The notes under the pieces were generated by a model that was not told the DNA's origin, made no database searches, and was given only the letters and a program-made list of their open reading frames with translations. DNA of 64,000 nt from NCBI GenBank assembly GCA_009746045.1, contig RPFO01000022.1, positions 624,036 through 688,035 of the forward strand. The letters are read 5' to 3'. The DNA is from Mesostigma viride. Lineage: Eukaryota > Streptophyta > Mesostigmatophyceae > Mesostigmatales > Mesostigmataceae. The first letter of the stretch is position 1. Each line of letters begins with the position of its first letter. The position numbers were made by a program, and so were the translations under genes. Shown piece after piece: positions 1-9,532 of this stretch.

Positions 1-604
1 CACACGACGCCATAAGCCCATGACCGAGAATGATTCCTTCAATTCAATCACACTTTTCCCTATCGATTTTTGCTCAGCGTGGGAGTTGCCGCCTACTAAT
101 GACAGAATTGCATGAAGCCACCAACTCTGTTACCGATTATTCTTTTTCTGTCCTGGTCTGTCACTCACATTAGAATACGGTCTGAGAAGCCTACACTATC
201 TCCTTAAAATTGCCAGCATTGCCGCTTGTAAATTCTTTTTTGTCATCGCGCCATCCTCCCAAGGCAATTTTGTTGTTACCTTCAGTGGTGGCCGGTGGGG
301 CAGACAGGATGCCACTGACACATCAACTGGGACACAGCATCTATATTTGGTGTACGCAAAGTTCCCATGCAGAGAATTCCTGTGACCATCAGTGAAGGTC
401 AGATATGTAGGCTCCCTTCTGGATAGGTTTCAAAACTTGTTGGGCTGAGCGAGCAATCCAAGCATTCTTTATAGAATTTCACCGATGATTGGAAGCACTG
501 CTCAGGAACTCGGTATGGTCTGGCGGATTTGGCCTTGATGCAGTGTAACCCAATTTCTGACCTTATCCGCACGCTTCTGAGCTGGTGCCCCCTGCTGCAT
601 GCAG
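1..604. other. No gene resolved; probable intron sequence upstream of the hydrolase exon
   Basis: No convincing coding stretch, repeat or RNA gene is seen here. Because the exon beginning near 605 is only the C-terminal part of an alpha/beta hydrolase, this stretch is probably intron, and earlier exons are either beyond the left edge or too short to recognise. Pyrimidine-rich stretches ending in AG exist, but none opens a recognisable exon. Confidence 0.35.
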
Positions 605-810
605 TCCTCATCATTGGAGGCGCGCAAGACAAGATCGTTCCGGTCTCACTCGCGTACCGGCTCGAGAAGGAGTTCAAGGACGTGCACATGGAAGTGGTGG
701 ATAAATGTGGCCATCTCCCGCATGAAGAGTACCCGTCCCAGTTTGTCGAATCCGTAGTGGGATTCCTTGGGTCAATAGGGTCAGACCGCAAGAAGCCGGC
801 AGCATCTTGA
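605..810 (+). CDS. C-terminal exon of an alpha/beta-hydrolase-fold protein (partial)
   Basis: The exon follows an acceptor-like CTGCATGCAG and runs to a TGA. It encodes about 67 residues with the typical end of the alpha/beta hydrolase fold: a strand VLIIGG, then QDKIVP, which places the catalytic acid, then a 24-residue spacer and CGHLPHEE, which carries the catalytic histidine. The final helix, ending FLGS, is also typical. The nucleophile serine must be encoded in exons outside the window or unrecognised upstream, so substrate cannot be judged. Plant and algal chloroplast or peroxisomal hydrolases of this broad family end this way. The exon boundary is inferred from the loss of similarity upstream and from the AG. 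Strand and family are fairly certain; specific function is not. Confidence 0.6.
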
Positions 811-1447
811 TGTGCAAGCTGCTTATCCGCCGCAGGTCATTGCACGCATGTCAGTTTTCGCGAAGCATAGACTGTGCATGAATCAGACTTGCGATGAGAA
901 AGGTGTTTCATATGATTCATTCCTTCCCATGCCTTTGCTGGGAGAATTGTTCACGGAATATGTACACCCTGTTTGAGAAGGTACAATTCATGTCTCTAAT
1001 TGATGCATGGCAAGGATCAAGCCGGGGCATGTGTGGGCCACCGTGCCTTTTCTCATGTGCAGTGCCTGCATGTCCATCAAAGGCATGCAGGCGAGAAGTA
1101 TCTGGAAGATTATAGCAACTGCTGTGGGCGCGATGTATAACATGTCCCATGTCCGTAATTTATCATTCTCAATAAATATATAACATGTCTCATATATTTT
1201 TCGGTCTGCTCAAGCTGGTTGTCTCATGCTCAGTGACATTGGAGCCACAGTGTATTGCGCTGCGTTGTAATAATTTACAAATTGTCCATGCACTGTGCAT
1301 GCATGCATGTGAATACAAATTGCAAAGTTGGGCACATAACATGTGGGCCAACATCATTGCATGCAATTAATTAGCACGTGACTGCGTCACGTGCACGAGT
1401 GCCAATACAGAGTAAAGGGACCTTCACAACCTACACATAATGAGAAG
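811..1447. other. Intergenic; no gene seen
   Basis: This holds the hydrolase 3' flank. At 1374-1400 there is a CACGTGACTGCGTCACGTG palindrome, followed by a segment (to about 1447) whose reverse complement recurs at about 3735-3805 inside the hAT element. It therefore seems to be repeat-derived. Nothing else was recognised. Confidence 0.4.
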
Positions 1448-2417
1448 GGCTATGCTTTTGACGCACAAGAACAACGCCTGATTAACTTGACCAGCCAATT
1501 CCAGCTGCGCCTAGGCGACATCACCAGAACGATCCGCGGCACCCGAGCCCCAGCGCAGCCGGCCGCCGCATCGTCTTGATCCTCCCTCTGCAAGGATGAC
1601 GGCCTCCGCGCAGTACGTGCTGGAGGAGCACGTGACATGGCCGCTGCATGGCCGAGCAGCTGACATCGCTGAACACCACGCTCAACACAGTGGAGGCCCG
1701 GCCGGGCCTCTCCAATGTGGAAACCAGGGTCGTCCACAAGCTCCAACCTCAGCTCACGGCGCTACACTTCCTACGCACCGCGGCGCAGGCATCTGAGACG
1801 CACACTGCACTTGTCTCTCGCCTTAACCAGGTGGAGGGCTTAAGTGTGGCGTGCTCACTGAAGAAGCTTAATTGAAGCCATCATGCATGCCGCCCACACC
1901 GAGGCCCTGGCCACACAGGTCCCAAAGATACCGGAGCTCGACGGCCACCATCGTATCCCAGCCACCCCGGCAGGCAGGATGCTGGCGACCTCCCGCCGCT
2001 CTCCTACGCGGACCTGCTGCGGTCAGCGACCGCGCCTCAACCACTGACGCAATCGCCACGAAACTCCAGGAGCTGGAGGACCACCGCCAGGCCGATTAAC
2101 AACGGGAGGCCACCGACTGCGCTCGCGCCGCGAGTGCCGAGTGGTGCTGCATGCGTCGTTTCCCCCAGAAGCCAGGGGAGACGGCAACCACCGCTTGCCG
2201 ACGAGCTCAAGAACCAGCTTCTTACCCCCATGGGCCTGGTAGGTGAGGTAGAACTGCGCGGGTGCCACCGCCTTCCCCACTCACGGGACAAGGCGGCTCC
2301 CGGGCCACCAGTCCTGCTCACCTTCCCCTCCCCTGAGGACAAGCAGCGATTCCTCTCTCGTCGCTTGCAAGCGGTTGCACGACCTCACCTAGGGACGCTG
2401 GACGACGACCTGACCCC

Positions 2418-2425
2418 CGCTCAGC
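2418..2425. repeat. Left target-site duplication of the hAT element
   Basis: CGCTCAGC, identical to 4125-4132. Eight base pairs is the hAT-superfamily length. Removing the element restores the ORF1 reading seen in copy B. Confidence 0.85.
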
Positions 2426-4124
2426 CAGTGAACGCCAATACGCCGTATAATACGGTAAATACGCCGTATTATACAATACGGCGGGGTTTTGCGTACTAAC
2501 GTACTAGAAATACGGCGTATTGCGTTCTCAACGCCAATACGGCGCATAATACGTATTTTTCGCGTATTATACGGCGCCCGGCTCCGGAATTTGGCGCCAG
2601 AGCTAGTTTTGGCGTTGCTGACCTAGGCAGGTACGCAGCCTGAACCGTACTTGGGGAGTACGGGCCTACGGTTGGTCCCGCTTGTCATCTCTGCCAGTTG
2701 ACGGCGTGGGTAAACGATGGCAAAACGAGACCGACTTGCATAAATATGATAGTTGACCTCCGCGGCCATGGAGGTGCAGAAATCTGACTGGTATGGGAGC
2801 ATGGCTTGACATTTTGAACTGCAATTTTGCAGGCATGATCCATAGGTCCTAAACAGCGTATATCATTGGCAGGCAACGCCTGGGTGTGCGCAGATATGTC
2901 TCGACCCTATGCTCGGTGCAGCAACGTCGTTTGATCAGCGACCAGGTCGGTCGCCGTGCATGTGCTAACTGTTACTAGGCGGGAAATAAGTCGATACGTT
3001 TGTACGCGGATAGATGTGTAAAATATATTGCTGACATGTTTTATTGGCGACGACGGCCAGGAAAGCGGCTCGCAGCTACATCGATGAGGTGGGCATCCGG
3101 CTAGCTCCAGCAAGGAAGGTAATTAATCTGCGGTTTTGATCTGGTATGTGCTATCCTGTTCACGTTTTATTGCATACTGTATCAAGGTTTTGGGTCGAAT
3201 CGTATACCTATCAATAAGTTCATGGTTGTAATAAGGAATTAGTTCAATTAGCAATCTATATACCATGCAGTGGATGAGTATCACACTTCATGACCTTTAT
3301 GTAAACAACAAACTGTCGACACCCCCTAGGGCTCCCCCAGAATAGATTCTAGCCAGCTGTCTAGAAGAGGGCAATCGACATAGCTTTTACATTATAGCAT
3401 GACTTGCCATGTATTTCTCGAGCATAGTATACTGATCTAGCCCCAACGGCTTAGAGTAGCCCCAACGGTTTAGAGTGGCATGAACGCAATCACATTAGCC
3501 CAGCCATGGCTCAGCGTGGCCATTTGCTTATGCCTTAGCAGACGCCCGTTGAGCCCACTTCACCTTTCTTGTACAGCATCAGCTATGCTTCAGCCTACCT
3601 CTGGTATCGTTAATAATGGTTGTCCCACAGTGATGCGCCCCGGCCCGGCCCCGTGATGTGGATAGAGCGCTCGATGTGGCCTGCCCACCGACTGGTGGGC
3701 GGTGGCAGTGAGAGAAGCTAGGGCGCCCTCCCTCCCTCTCATTGTGTACAGGGGTTGAAGGTTCCTCTACTTTGTATTGGCACCCACGTGACGCAGTCAC
3801 GTGATAATTAACTAATTAATTAATTAATTACACTTCATACAATTGATGAGACAACCAAGTGAGTGTCAAACGGCTACCGGCGACCTCTACGTGCATTGTA
3901 TTGTTTTTCATCAAGATTGAGACATTAGCTAGAGTTTTTGAGAGGCACGCCCATGGGATAAACACCTTAGAATATTTTATCCTAATTGAAAATCCACTTT
4001 TCCGGTCAAAAAACCACTTTTTTTTTTTTGGCGTATAATACGCGTATAATACGCGTATAATACGGCAATACGCAATACGCCGAGGTTTTGCCGTATTGCC
4101 GTATTGCCGTACTGGCTCACACTG
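2426..4124. mobile_element. Non-autonomous hAT-type DNA transposon (1.7 kb)
   Basis: The element begins CAGTGAACG and ends CTCACACTG, giving imperfect terminal inverted repeats starting CAGTG, as is usual for hAT. It is flanked by a perfect 8-bp target duplication CGCTCAGC. Both ends carry dense subterminal repeats of the type AATACGGCGTAT / TATAATACGCG (2435-2575 and 4030-4110), like hAT transposase-binding arrays. No transposase ORF is present. Its inside (about 2640-3120) resembles 52010-52480, and a piece near 3735-3830 matches sequence next to copy A, so it has picked up other repeats. Confidence 0.8.
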
Positions 4125-4132
4125 CGCTCAGC
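4125..4132. repeat. Right target-site duplication of the hAT element
   Basis: CGCTCAGC, the second copy of the 8-bp duplication flanking the insertion. Confidence 0.85.
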
Positions 4133-5301
4133 AGCAGCAGCGACGCGACCTGTGGCCTGAATACCTCCGCCACAAGCAGGACCCCCAGAAGCCCAAGGCG
4201 GTACTGGAGGGGTGGGGACCTGATGATCGACCACAAGATGTGGTCGCCCCCTGCGGGCTAGAATGTAGCCCGCTTGAATCATTGGTAGTCATGCACTGCC
4301 GCGGCAGGGCAGCCGGCATGCCTACATAGAATGTTTGCCTCTAGCTAGCCGAGCCCGACCATACCTAGTCACATGCCCCGCTAACGCATGGCACACAACC
4401 AGCCATAGCCCTATGTAGCTTAGCCCTCGTACAGCCATACATGCTACGTCCTTTGCGGAGTGCCTGATCAGAATACATGCTACGTCCTGGCTACGATCAG
4501 ATTACTAGCCCATGCTCCTTGTTATGATATGCTCACATGGGTCTTATTGCACCCACAGAACTTGCCGGATCGTCTATCGTGTCCGATTGCTGCTGACAGT
4601 GGCATGCATGCCTCTGGCATGAAAAAGAAAGGGGGTCTCTGCCCTTTCTTCCTGTCGTGCACACTCAGCCTGGCACTCTGCATGGTGCTCCGTGACTCCC
4701 CAACGGGAGCACGAGTTTAATTATACTTAACTAATAATTAGAAGGAGGGAGTGCTTCCTATTGTAGCTTCTCTCACCATGCTACAACTAAGTACTAGGTG
4801 GACAGGCCACAGCTGGAGCGCTGTCTCCACAGCATGCAGGGTGCCCGGGGAGCAACACTGTGGGTGTGCACAGTATTAATTAATTAATAATTAATTAAAC
4901 TCGTGCTCCCGTTGGGGAGTCACGGAGCACCGAAGTGCTTTTAATCCCTGTGTGTGCACTACAGGAGAAAGGGCAGAGACCCCCAGTCTCCTTCATGCCA
5001 AAGGCATGCCACAGCTGCAATCGGGCGCGGCTAGCTAAAAGGACAGGCTAACGATCCGGCAAACTGTGGGTGCAATAAGACCCATGTGAGCATATCATAG
5101 CAAGGAGCGTGGGCAAGTAATCTGAACATAGCCAGGGCGTAGCATGGCTGTACTAGGACTAGGCTAAGGCTATGGCTGGTTGTGTACCGTGCGTTGGCGG
5201 CACGTGACTGGTGTGTTGGCACAGCTAGGCAACATTCTAGGCATGGCTGCCTTAGCGGCAGTGACGCCATGCAATGGTTACAAGCTAGGGCTATTGCTAT
5301 T

Positions 5302-8053
5302 CTAGCCCGCTGGGGGCGTCCACATCTTGTGGTTGATCATCAGGTCCCCGCCCCTCCAGTACACCTTGGGCTTCTGGGGGTCCTGCTTATGGCGGAGGTA
5401 TTCCGGCCACAGGTCGCGTCGCTGCTGTTGCTGAGCGGGGGTGAGGTCGTCATCCAGCGTCCAGGTGAGGTCGTGCAACCGCTTGCGACGAGAGAGGAAC
5501 CGCTGCTTATCCTCAGGGGAGGAGAAGGTGAGTAGGACTGGTGGGGGAGCCGCCTTGTCCCGTGAGTGGGGAAGGCGGTGGCACCCACGCAGTTCTACCT
5601 CACCTACCAGGCCCATGAGGGTAAGAAGCTGGTTCTTGAGCTCGTCAGCAAGAGAGGTTGACGTCTCACCTGGCTTCAGACTGGGGGAAGCGACGTAGCA
5701 CCACTCGGCACTCGCGGCGAGCGCGGTCGGTGACCTCCCGTTGCTGGGCCTGGCGGTGGTCCTCCAGCTCCTGGAGCTTTGTGGCGATGGCGTCGGTGGT
5801 GGAGGCGGTCGCTGACCGCAGCAGGTCCGCGTAGGAGAGCGGCGGGAGGTCGCCAGCATCCTGCCGGGGTGGCTGGGATGCAATGGTGGCCGTCTGCTCC
5901 GCTATCTTGGGGACCTGTGTGGCCAGGGCCTCGGTGTGGGCGGTGATGGCCTCAAGCTTCTTCAGGAGCACGCCACACTTGCCCTCCACCTGCTCCGTCA
6001 AGTGTATCCATTTGGATACACTTGCACCCCCCGCCACGTGGCAAAATATTGCGCGAGCGCCGCGCCATCGTGTACGGATGTAAGTGGTCAGGCAACTCGG
6101 GACAGACCCAATGTGAACGTAAATGCATAGGTTGGTGGGATAATTGCGCCATAGCCACCTAAATACCACGTTGCCAGGCTGTGCATCACGTGACCGTTTT
6201 GCTAACATTTTTTACCGTTGCGCGCGCGGATAGCGACATATGGCTGTCAACGTTCCATTTGGTGGAAATTTGGGGTTCCGCAGCTTGAAATGGGTCAGAT
6301 GATGACCAAGTGAACGATGATGCATTATGTTGGTTCGTCAAGAATTATCAGATTCACGGAACTGTGAATTAAATACGCAGTGGTTATTATCTCTGTCTTG
6401 GTCGCCACCATCAGAAGAGACGTCCCGTTTGGTATCGCCGGTTTCTTTTTGGTTTCTTGGTAGCTTCTTTCCGCCTGGGCCTTACATTGTTTTACGGAAG
6501 TCCGCTGCGCACCATCTGCTGGGAACGTCGACGCGTTAGACGTCATCTTTGCATAGATAAATCAACATGGTTGTCATGACGGATGCATGGATAGAGCGGC
6601 TATGGCTGCCTGTGCCACTAGCATCAGTATCCGGGACGTATGAGCATGTCGGCCAGCGGAACCCGGCCAGGTCGTGATCGAGGCAGGTGCGGCGATTCGT
6701 TTCCGTGTTGGTTGCATGGAAACTCGTGCGTTCATACATGTCTGATGGTGGATATATTAGTGGTAATTGCAACTGCCTTCCATGCCTGCTCAAGGAGGGG
6801 TATTAGCCATTATGTTGCACAGTTTGTGGCATTTCTTGGGGGAATACCGTTCAGTGAGTGTCAGGTGGCTTCATATTTGTATTCCAGCATATTTGGCCGT
6901 CTATTGTGGTCAATTATATTGCATCATTGTATGGCATGGCATAGTTGGCTGTTTGCGCGTGCGTAAGCCACACACGTAAACGCGGGCATGGTATGGGTCA
7001 AATGGGCTATCCGGGTAGTTTGACCAAAGGAAAGCACCATTGGACTATCCAACTAAATTGTCCAATGTTGAGTTTGAGGTTTCTGACCCTCCCCTCAGTA
7101 GAAGGGGGGGGGGTATACTTTTTCTTGGCACAAAATGATCGTCTTTTGGCTCACTTTGACTGAAGGTATCATCCAAAGGACTAATTAGACTCATGATATT
7201 ATTGCATATTATGAAAGCCCTTGAAGTGTAGATACTCCTAGCATCTTGGTTGGGGGTATTTGGAGTTGTGGTCTATGAGTTATGATTTTTGGCAATTTTA
7301 GGGGTCTGAAAGTGCCAAAAATGGCCTGACGGAGTCGAGGCCTGACGGAGGCGAGAGACAAGTGCCGCATGCGTTTCCGAAGCTTGCTTGCGCCGCGGTG
7401 TGCAGCGTCGTGAACTGGGGCTGGAGCTTGTGGACGACCTTGGTTTCCACGTTGGAGACCCGGGCCTCGACCGTGTTGAGCGTGGTGTTCAGCGATGTCA
7501 GCTGCTCGGCCAGCGGCCAGGTCACGTGCTCCTCCAGCACTGCGCGGATGTCATCCTTGCAGAGGGAGGAAGCCGATGGGGCTGCCGGCTGTGCGGGGGC
7601 TGGGGTGCGGAGCGTGCGGGTGATGTCGGTGAGGCGGAGCTGGAAATGGCTGGTCAAGATAGCCAGGCGTTGTTGTGCTTCGTTCATAGCATAGAGCCAG
7701 GACATGTCTCCATTGTAGTCAATAGCCGCCCCCTTCACGAAGAGCTTCCGCTCCTGTTCGAGGAACTGGAGAACCTCAATGCATTCCTGCGGCGACAATT
7801 CTTGCCACCCGGTGAGGGAGAATCCTCGGTCGCCGGGGAGGAACTGGCGCCATTTGCGAGCGTGGCAGGGTTTCTTGGGCTCAGGCGAGGCGCTGGGCGA
7901 TGGGGCTGCTGGCGGTGGGTTGGCAGGCCCAGACGGCTGGTTGGCGGGTAAGCCTGGCGGCTGAACAATGGCGAGGGCGAGAGGGTTGGGCTGGGCGCTG
8001 GGAAGCTGTGCCAGCTCCTTTTCCAGCCCTCGTTTTGCTTTGGTAGTCGTCAT
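5302..8053 (-). pseudogene. LINE ORF1-like gene, copy B, split by an insertion
   Basis: The N-terminal half (8053 to about 7351) starts MTTTKAKRG. It has a Pro/Ala/Ser-rich stretch with PSASPEPKK (also in copies C and D), then a coiled-coil-prone region with LTSLNTTLNTVEARV. The coding sequence resumes at about 6000 with EQVEGK and runs to 5302 through TDAIATKLQELEDH, a module with LADELKNQLLTLMGLVGEVEL and HRLPHSRDKA, and a C-terminus ending KMWTPPAG. A frameshift near 5680 separates the last two pieces. The fold resembles LINE ORF1 proteins (trimeric coiled coil plus RRM/C-terminal domain), a comparison made by eye. It would coat retroposon RNA. Confidence 0.6.
6001..7350. mobile_element. 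Uncharacterised ~1.35-kb insertion inside copy B ORF1
   Basis: Comparison with copy A, where ORF1 runs through SRLNQVEG, shows that this segment splits the codon run between SRL and QVEG. The left edge carries a perfect 12-bp-arm hairpin, CAAGTGTATCCA TT TGGATACACTTG (5999-6024). The right edge has two GGCCTGACGGAG-like direct repeats. TCCGTCA at the left border is inverted as TGACGGA at the right, and no direct target duplication is visible. No coding sequence was recognised inside. The class is unknown. Confidence 0.45.
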
Positions 8054-8533
8054 AGCTGGTCACGTGCGTAACTTTGTCTATACTGCGTGGCAGCCGTAAC
8101 CGTTTATACTGGCAAGTGCGTCTTAGAAAGGCGCATCGAATGCAAGTGGTCTGACCGAATTTGGGGCTCAGACGCAAAAGATAGAAAAGAGAGAGAGAGA
8201 AGAAAGGAGGGTGCACAGTATGAACATGGCATGGTATCACAAGTGCTCAGGCTGACGCATAGCGCATATTATAGGTGAGGTGGGCTCAAGACGAACGTTG
8301 GCCACTATTATTAATTAAGGCGCAAGCAATTACCAACTGGTAATGGATGGCCACACTGAGCGCCATGCCGGATCTAATGCCATGCAATCTAAACAGCTAG
8401 AGCCATGCAAGTGACCATGCTGAGCTAATATGCTTGTTGCCTAGCTAGACGTGCTATATAGCAATATGCCTTAGCTGTCCCGTTCGATCCAATTGCCCCC
8501 TGATCTAGACAACTAGCTCATGCTTGGCTTAGT

Positions 8534-8625
8534 ATTAGTTAATTAATTAATTAAACTCGTGCTCCCGTTGCATGGATGGGGAGTCATGGAGCACCGAAGT
8601 GCTTTTAATCCCTGTGTGTGCACAT
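8534..8625 (-). repeat. 5'-truncated 3' end of the copy A/B retroposon
   Basis: The (TTAA)n tail is followed by the same segment as at 4880-4960, ending around CTGTGTGTGCAC. Only about 90 bp of the element is present, as expected for a severely 5'-truncated retroposition. Confidence 0.65.
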
Positions 8626-9302
8626 CGACCTGCACATGCATGCACGCGGTATGCATGGTACAGTCGCGTGTTTCGGATCCAGCACTAGTATATAGAATAT
8701 CATGGCATGCATGATCTGATTATCGATTGCTCAAACTCAATCTTCAATCACTGGCACGTTATACTTAATACCCTATATCAACACGTACGTATTTTTTTCA
8801 TGATTTTACTGTCTCAATAGGTGCGCAAGCATACTTTGTTGAACTAGCGTTGTAACTTGTAATCTTGCATTTCAAATTTACATGTACACAGTAAAAAAAC
8901 GTAGTTTAGCAATGGAATGACGATATATACATGCGGTTCTAGCTTGTCTCCTGCATGGTTGTCAAGCACAAAACTTCCTTGTTAATTTCCTGAAAGCATT
9001 GTGTAGTAAGTGGCACATGCACCGTGCAGATTTGCAACTACGCCAATGCAACTCAAGGAGGCTGAAAGCCGAGTCATAGGCCATGATCACTGGCTTAGTC
9101 TGCATAAATCCTCTCCGGCACAAAACGAAAATCGTCTCGTGCCGCCATTTTGTTGTCCTTGTGTCCCCTCCCTGCAACTAATTGCCATTTTCTATCAGAG
9201 TTATTCTACCATCAAGTTGCCTGATAAAAACACAAGACATTGTACAACAAGCAAACAAGCCACATAGCATGTGAAACGCACATGCAGTTGACCTTGAAGA
9301 AA

Positions 9303-9362
9303 GCGCGCTTCATATCTTTCGTACTGGCGCCAGCGCGCTTCATATCTTTCGTACTGGCGCCC
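9303..9362. repeat. Two tandem 30-bp units
   Basis: GCGCGCTTCATATCTTTCGT plus ACTGGCGCC[A/C] occurs twice back to back, downstream of the FLOE-like gene. No function is evident. Confidence 0.9.
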
Positions 9363-9532
9363 TACTGGTTAAGTACTGTCCAGCGTGGGTGCCACTTCCC
9401 CGCCTGCCTCCTTCCCCTCCCTGTCCGCAGTTCACTTGGCAACTACGCCGAGGAAGCCTGACTCCAAACGCAAGGTACCAGCATAACAACATCGAAAGCT
9501 AGATGCGCTGGCCTGCCACCAGGACGCCTGGA

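Larger units (their letters stand above)
1448..4262 (+). pseudogene. Broken LINE ORF1-like gene, copy A
   Basis: Homologous pieces appear in different frames: a coiled-coil-rich part with FQLRLGDITRTIR at about 1495-1530, a heptad-like part around LTSLNTTLNTVEARP near 1655-1700, and a C-terminal nucleic-acid-binding-like part with DELKNQLL and HRLPHSRDKA near 2200-2295, ending with the piece after 4133 (DLWPEYLRHKQDP). Several frameshifts, an in-frame stop after AASS near 1577, and the hAT insertion make it non-functional. The layout (Pro-rich N-terminus, coiled coil, then a module with a conserved HRLP) resembles LINE ORF1 nucleic-acid chaperones. No endonuclease or reverse transcriptase follows it. 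Confidence 0.6.
1448..4735 (+). mobile_element. ORF1-only LINE-like retroposon, copy A (5'-truncated, split by a hAT element)
   Basis: The parts at 1448-2425 and 4133-4735 match the minus-strand copy B (4876 to about 8190) from mid-ORF1 to the 3' end. The shared 3' region (4265-4600) contains no second ORF and ends close to a CTCCCCAACGGGAGCACGAG segment followed by a TTAATTA-type AT tail. The 5' end is truncated inside ORF1. A non-autonomous hAT element interrupts it at 2426-4124. The unit resembles a non-LTR retrotransposon lacking ORF2, so mobilisation by a LINE in trans is inferred. Confidence 0.65.
4876..8190 (-). mobile_element. ORF1-only LINE-like retroposon, copy B (interrupted)
   Basis: Read on the minus strand it has a short 5' UTR with GTGCGTCTTAGAAAGGCG (also found in copies C and D as GTGCGTCTTAGAAAGACG), ORF1 starting at 8053, about 430 bp of 3' UTR, and a (TTAA)n-like tail at about 4876-4898. 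Copy A and copy B therefore lie tail to tail, about 140 bp apart. No ORF2 is present. ORF1 is broken by an insertion at 6001-7350. The 5' limit near 8190 is approximate. Confidence 0.65.
8191..9532. other. Intergenic, with a small retroposon tail fragment; no gene
   Basis: At 8534-8625 a minus-strand fragment (TTAATTAATTAA followed by ACTCGTGCTCCCGTTG and the GGAGCACCGAAGTGCTTTTA segment) matches the 3' ends of retroposon copies A and B. It is a 5'-truncated insertion. The rest is AT-richer and without recognisable genes. It forms the 3' flank of the FLOE-like gene. Confidence 0.5.

Noticed and set aside
399..791. Minus-strand open frame over the hydrolase exon
   Set aside because: No domain signal; the plus-strand frame has clear alpha/beta hydrolase motifs.
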